Source: Endomychus coccineus
Lineage: Eukaryota > Arthropoda > Insecta > Coleoptera > Endomychidae
Direction of reading: 5' to 3'
DNA: 64,000 bases
NCBI GenBank assembly: GCA_958510875.1
Contig: OY294069.1
Location: 2,914,001-2,978,000 of the forward strand
The notes beneath the pieces are model-generated. The model searched no databases. It was not told where the DNA came from and was given only the letters and a program-made list of their open reading frames with translations. A program made the translations under genes and the position numbers. Below, one piece after another: positions 60,308 to 64,000 of this stretch (position 1 is its first letter; every line of letters begins with the position of its first letter).

Positions 60308-61280
60308 CTAAGCACTTATATCTACACTAAGTCCTTCCTTAAATGTAATAATGAGATCATCGATGACAATATTGAAGAGTAATGATTCATATTGATTACC
60401 TTGGGGAATACCAGAACAGACTTCAGTTGTACGTGATATGTAATTGTTAATTTCAGCCCACTGAATTGTATCTGTAAGAAAGCTACTAAATCCAGCCCAA
60501 AACACTACCCCCTCAAAACCAAAAGAAACTAATTTGCACAGGTCCATACTCCACTTATATGCTTTCGCTCTAGTGGAAGCCCATTTAAAGGGACAATTTC
60601 TCTCATAGGCAGTGACTATGGCATTCATAATGATGCTTTCTGAAGACTCCAGGTCATCAGTCGTGCCGTAATTGCCCTTAAACCCCTCAAGCTCGTCTTG
60701 GAGGTAAAGCACGTTCCCTTCCCACTTAGTATTCCAAGGATTCCTTTGCCATTAGGCTGTCAATCAAGTGTTGTCTGCCAACACGACTCTGATGGGTGTA
60801 TGATCCTCAGAAACTCTTTACTCCTGCAGCTAAGCTCTCGTGTTGCGGTTACATAGAGTAATATCTAAGAGCTCTTGCCTGTGGACTGTGACAAAGGACC
60901 GTTTAGAACCGTCATTCAAAAATTCTCTTGTACTAGTTATTGGAGAAGTTCCAGGCCCCTTTCATTGTCATCGCTGCTACCCCAGACAACATTGTGAATA
61001 TGCGTCGCAGTCGATGACAAGGTCCAGGTTCTCTTCTCTACAGTATCTCACTAGTTTTTTCACCTCCTCTGGAGGCGACTCCCTGTCATGATGGAACTAA
61101 GCGGAAACTATTATAAGCTTTTCGTTTCCTCCTCCGCTTAAATTCGCATACCCAACTCTGACCGCTGCCAGGTCTCAAGATAATTCTTGAAGCAAAGCGA
61201 CGTCTAGATCTCAGTGACGTTACAAGATCTAGGCTGTGTATGCAAACCATTAGCATAGAGCCTTCCAGCCAAGCCCAACC
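60308..61280 (-). pseudogene. Jockey/R1-like LINE ORF2 fragment (endonuclease to RT start)
   Basis: Minus-strand reading, across several frames: NEKLIIVSA then PPEEVKKLVRYCREENLDLVI and DCDAYSQCCLG (endonuclease, normally CDANAHHxxWGS), FVTVHRQELLDITLC, VSEDHTPIRV (normally VSDH), NAIVTAYERNCPFKWAS, then a jump to CSGIPQGNQYESLLFNIVID (RT motif GxPQGSxLGPLLFN). Most of the RT fingers are deleted and the YADD box is cut off. Confidence 0.85.
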
Positions 61281-62560
61281 CACAGACCTGGCTGGGGAAG
61301 TGAAGATTGATTTCAAAGACCTCGAGATTGGTATTAGTCATAAGGCTAGTTTATTTATAGGAGGTGTTTTCGCCTTTGTGAACCTGGTGCGTTGCCACAT
61401 TCCCGAATATCAGGCGAGTTGAGCCCATGAAAGTCACGAAACTTTTCGACCTAATCACCTTCGCCGAGGATTCGTCCACCCCGAGGACGAACACAGTGAG
61501 CGATGAAACTAATGGCTTTAGAGAATCGTCACAATTCTCCTGGCATTTTTTCGACGATTTTTCACAATGAAACCAACGAATTGAACCTGAATGTCATACA
61601 AGAATGGACCCATTTGTCCCACAGCACCTCAAATTGTCACTTTAATGGGAACAAAATTTCCTGAGGGTATTTTATCTCAGTGGAGGTTAAATCGATTAGC
61701 CATCGATGTCTTGGAAACGAACCCAAGAGACTTTCTTCTTTTGCTATTTGAAGGAAAGGGATCACGTCGACATACCCGCTATAATTCCAGAGCTAAAAGT
61801 GAATATGTGATGTACAACGATTGAAATACAGCCGCACTCTCCTAAAAAAATGGAATGATGTGTTACATATTTGTATAAATACAATTATGACTAATACTAG
61901 GAAGTATATATGAATCGAACTGATCGAATTCGTATTGAAGTGATGATGTATTTTTAAACTGGTCAGATTTTAAGAAATTACCATTATTACTACTAGGAAA
62001 TTCCATTTGTGGAAATGGTGTAAATCATAATGTGGGAATATGATGTCAGCATCATTTCCTGGCCCTATCATCTGCTTTATTTATTTTATTTAATTACTAC
62101 ATTTTTTTTTACTTTCTCGATGTTTCTTTGGTTAACCGAAGTGATACGTGTATTAGTCATCAGATGCATATTGTTCATTGATTATACAGGATGATTCATT
62201 ATTAAATTTTGACCCGAATAAAACATTTTAATCTTTACAGTAAATACTAGGCCATTGCCAGTTGCATTTAATCTCATTTGCAAAACAAATTAATTAATCA
62301 GTCAATTGTTAATTAATAACTTGTTTTCAATTGAATCATATGTTTTTGGCGATAATCGATGACACTAATGAGCCAAATATGTGAACTATTTATTCAACGA
62401 ATAGGCGCAACATTGTAGTTAATACTGATTAAATTGAATTAAATATCAATCTCATTGTCGTTCAATTGACACTTCAATAATATAATAAAACAATGCCTTA
62501 AAGACCGTTAGTCTTATATAATTTGATAGTTAAGCTTGGCCGCCGTAAATGCATATTGCA
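61280..62560. other. Unassigned DNA, partly repeat-like
   Basis: 61400-61830 is more GC-rich than the flanks and has a 77-codon plus-strand ORF (61591-61824) that I cannot place; it is probably more transposon debris. ACAGGATGATTCA near 62187 looks like a repeat end. Confidence 0.4.
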
Positions 62561-63355
62561 AATGATTAGAAACAAGCTAGTGCTACAGCTTGGAGAATAG
62601 ATAATAGTGTGCGTGGTAAAGTTACTCTTAGCAAATCATTTGATTTGGTTACTGATTTTTATATAATTGTTTCACATTTTATAAGATACTCTTCGCTTTT
62701 GTAAAAAGAAAATGAGATAATATTTATTTCATTATCTTTACACAACTAAATAATGTTTAACTCAATAATGGTTCCAAGAAAATGTTATCTCAAAAACCGA
62801 TTTTCCATTTTTGGGAATCGAACCCGAGCCTACTGAGTGGGAGTACCTAGACCATACTTTTGATTCATCGCCGTTTGTTATAAGCATACGGTATGAATCT
62901 GAGTTAAGGTTTTTGTTGTCGTTGTTGATGAACTATTTTGTTAAAATTTGGACCAAAGCAGTTTTCATCTAACATAAATTTATTGTAAAAGTTTTCAATC
63001 GATTTATCGTATACTTTGATAATTACGATTATTTTTTATTTTCAACCTTTCAGAAAAGAGTGTGCTTATCACACGATTTCCCTGAAAAATGATAGGTTTT
63101 TGTCATCAAAAAGCAAATGATTTTTCGTCAAAATTTGAATATGGTAGGAACTTTCGTTTTTGAATTATCGTGTGGACAACCAATTCGTGACGGACATGCA
63201 GATAGTCACACAGATAGACTGATTTTTTTAAGCTGCTTGAAATTCGATGAAAAATACTATGTTGCAGGAATTTTGCTCAAGGATTTTTTCAACGATTTCA
63301 GTAAATGCAATTATATTGTTAGCACTTCGTCTGTGAAGAGTGTAATAAAGGCTTA
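62560..63355 (-). repeat. tRNA-related composite repeat, copy 3
   Basis: Reverse-oriented copy of the 57.1-57.9 kb unit. The tRNA-like core lies at about 62806-62873 (B box GGTTCGATTCC on the minus strand; TATGGTCTAGG A-box-like). Tail around CTATTCTCCAAGCTG near 62600, upstream arm 63060-63355 with TCGTCAAAATTTGAATATGG. Confidence 0.85.
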
Positions 63356-63489
63356 GAAAGACGTTAAATTATATTCTATGTCATGATATTGAAAGTTTAG
63401 TTGCATTGATAGGGATATCTATGTTATGGGGTGGTCTGTCCATATAGATATATTAATCAATTCTCTGAAGGACATAAGATAAGAAGTCT

Positions 63490-64000
63490 CCCGTATTCTC
63501 TGTAGCTCTTCTCATGAAAGAGAGCGACGAGAAGGGTGCGTCTACTGCTAACGTATACAAAAATAACTGGGTGCTACCTTACATGCCAGGAGATATTAAG
63601 TCCGTTGCAGGAAACGAAAAATGCCAGATCTACTGGAATTATACCAGTTTTCGACCATCAGGCCCATACAACCAAATATGCCTGACATCCTCCTCGATAA
63701 ACAAATCAAGACCATGTATGTCATCAAATTCTCTACTTCGGCAGAGAAGAACAAAGTCTTGAAAGAGGAGGAAAAATGACCAGGCCACAAGGTCGTATTA
63801 GTGGTTCTGATCATCGATGTTTTGGGCAGAATTCGGTCTTCGCTGCGTTCGAGCTTAAAGGTCATTGTGGCCTGTAAGAACTCGGCGCAGATATTGATAG
63901 ACCATATGTAGAAGGCAGTCATTCTGGGTTCAATACGATTTGGGAGCTTGAGGTTCCCGCCAACCGGCGGGAAGGAGTATCTATATACAAAGGGACCGAA
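63490..64000. repeat. Dispersed repeat of unknown class, copy B (runs off the window)
   Basis: Homologous to 17180-17560 (for example CCAGATCTACTGGAATTATA, CTCCTCGATAAACAAATC, GGCCACAAGGTCGTATTAGT). Continues past the window end. Confidence 0.7.

Overview
The window looks like nuclear DNA of an insect, most likely a beetle. It is AT-rich, its genes have GT-AG introns, the protein-coding genes are typical insect orthologues, and the intergenic and intronic DNA is packed with degraded transposable elements. The species call is an inference. I could run no searches, so all family names rest on recognised protein motifs.

Layout. 1-8.0 kb holds the last two exons of a ZP-N domain membrane protein (+), with decayed mariner and Tc1 transposases around it. 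10.0-14.7 kb is a complete Tango6 (-, five coding exons), followed by a complete Nedd8 (-, three exons, 14.9-15.3 kb). Just upstream of Nedd8 is a 419-bp foldback palindrome. 16-22 kb is gene-poor with LINE fragments. 22.88-23.62 kb is an intronless UBE2QL1-type E2 gene (-). 27.1-33.1 kb is the PQ-loop transporter SLC66A2/PQLC1 (+, four coding exons), whose reading frame stays open for 136 codons past its TGA. 33.5-42.7 kb is gene-poor and includes a pair of hammerhead-ribozyme-bearing direct repeats near 34.6-35.2 kb. 42.72-43.62 kb is a mariner-like element with clear TIRs and an internal deletion. 44.35-45.91 kb is Timm21 (+), tail-to-tail with Tmem231 (-, 45.93-49.34 kb); their stop codons are 19 bp apart. 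49.4-53.9 kb is repeat-rich. 53.94-60.0 kb is a complete eight-exon transglutaminase (+) with Cys283/His346/Asp369. 60.3-64 kb is again LINE and other repeat debris.

The host genes are not one pathway: neddylation, E2 ubiquitin conjugation, secretory organisation, lysosomal-type PQ-loop transport, mitochondrial import, ciliary transition zone, and protein cross-linking. Apart from the overlapping Timm21/Tmem231 3' ends I see no functional clustering.

The strongest non-textbook signals are: (1) several hammerhead ribozyme motifs, two with an intact core, linked to Penelope-like element debris or to a retrozyme-like pair of direct repeats; (2) the in-frame extension behind the SLC66A2 stop; (3) a three-copy composite repeat with a tRNA-like promoter inside a unit of about 750 bp; (4) the Nedd8-proximal foldback; and (5) a 298-bp TIR element with 8-bp target duplication inserted into a Penelope GIY-YIG remnant.
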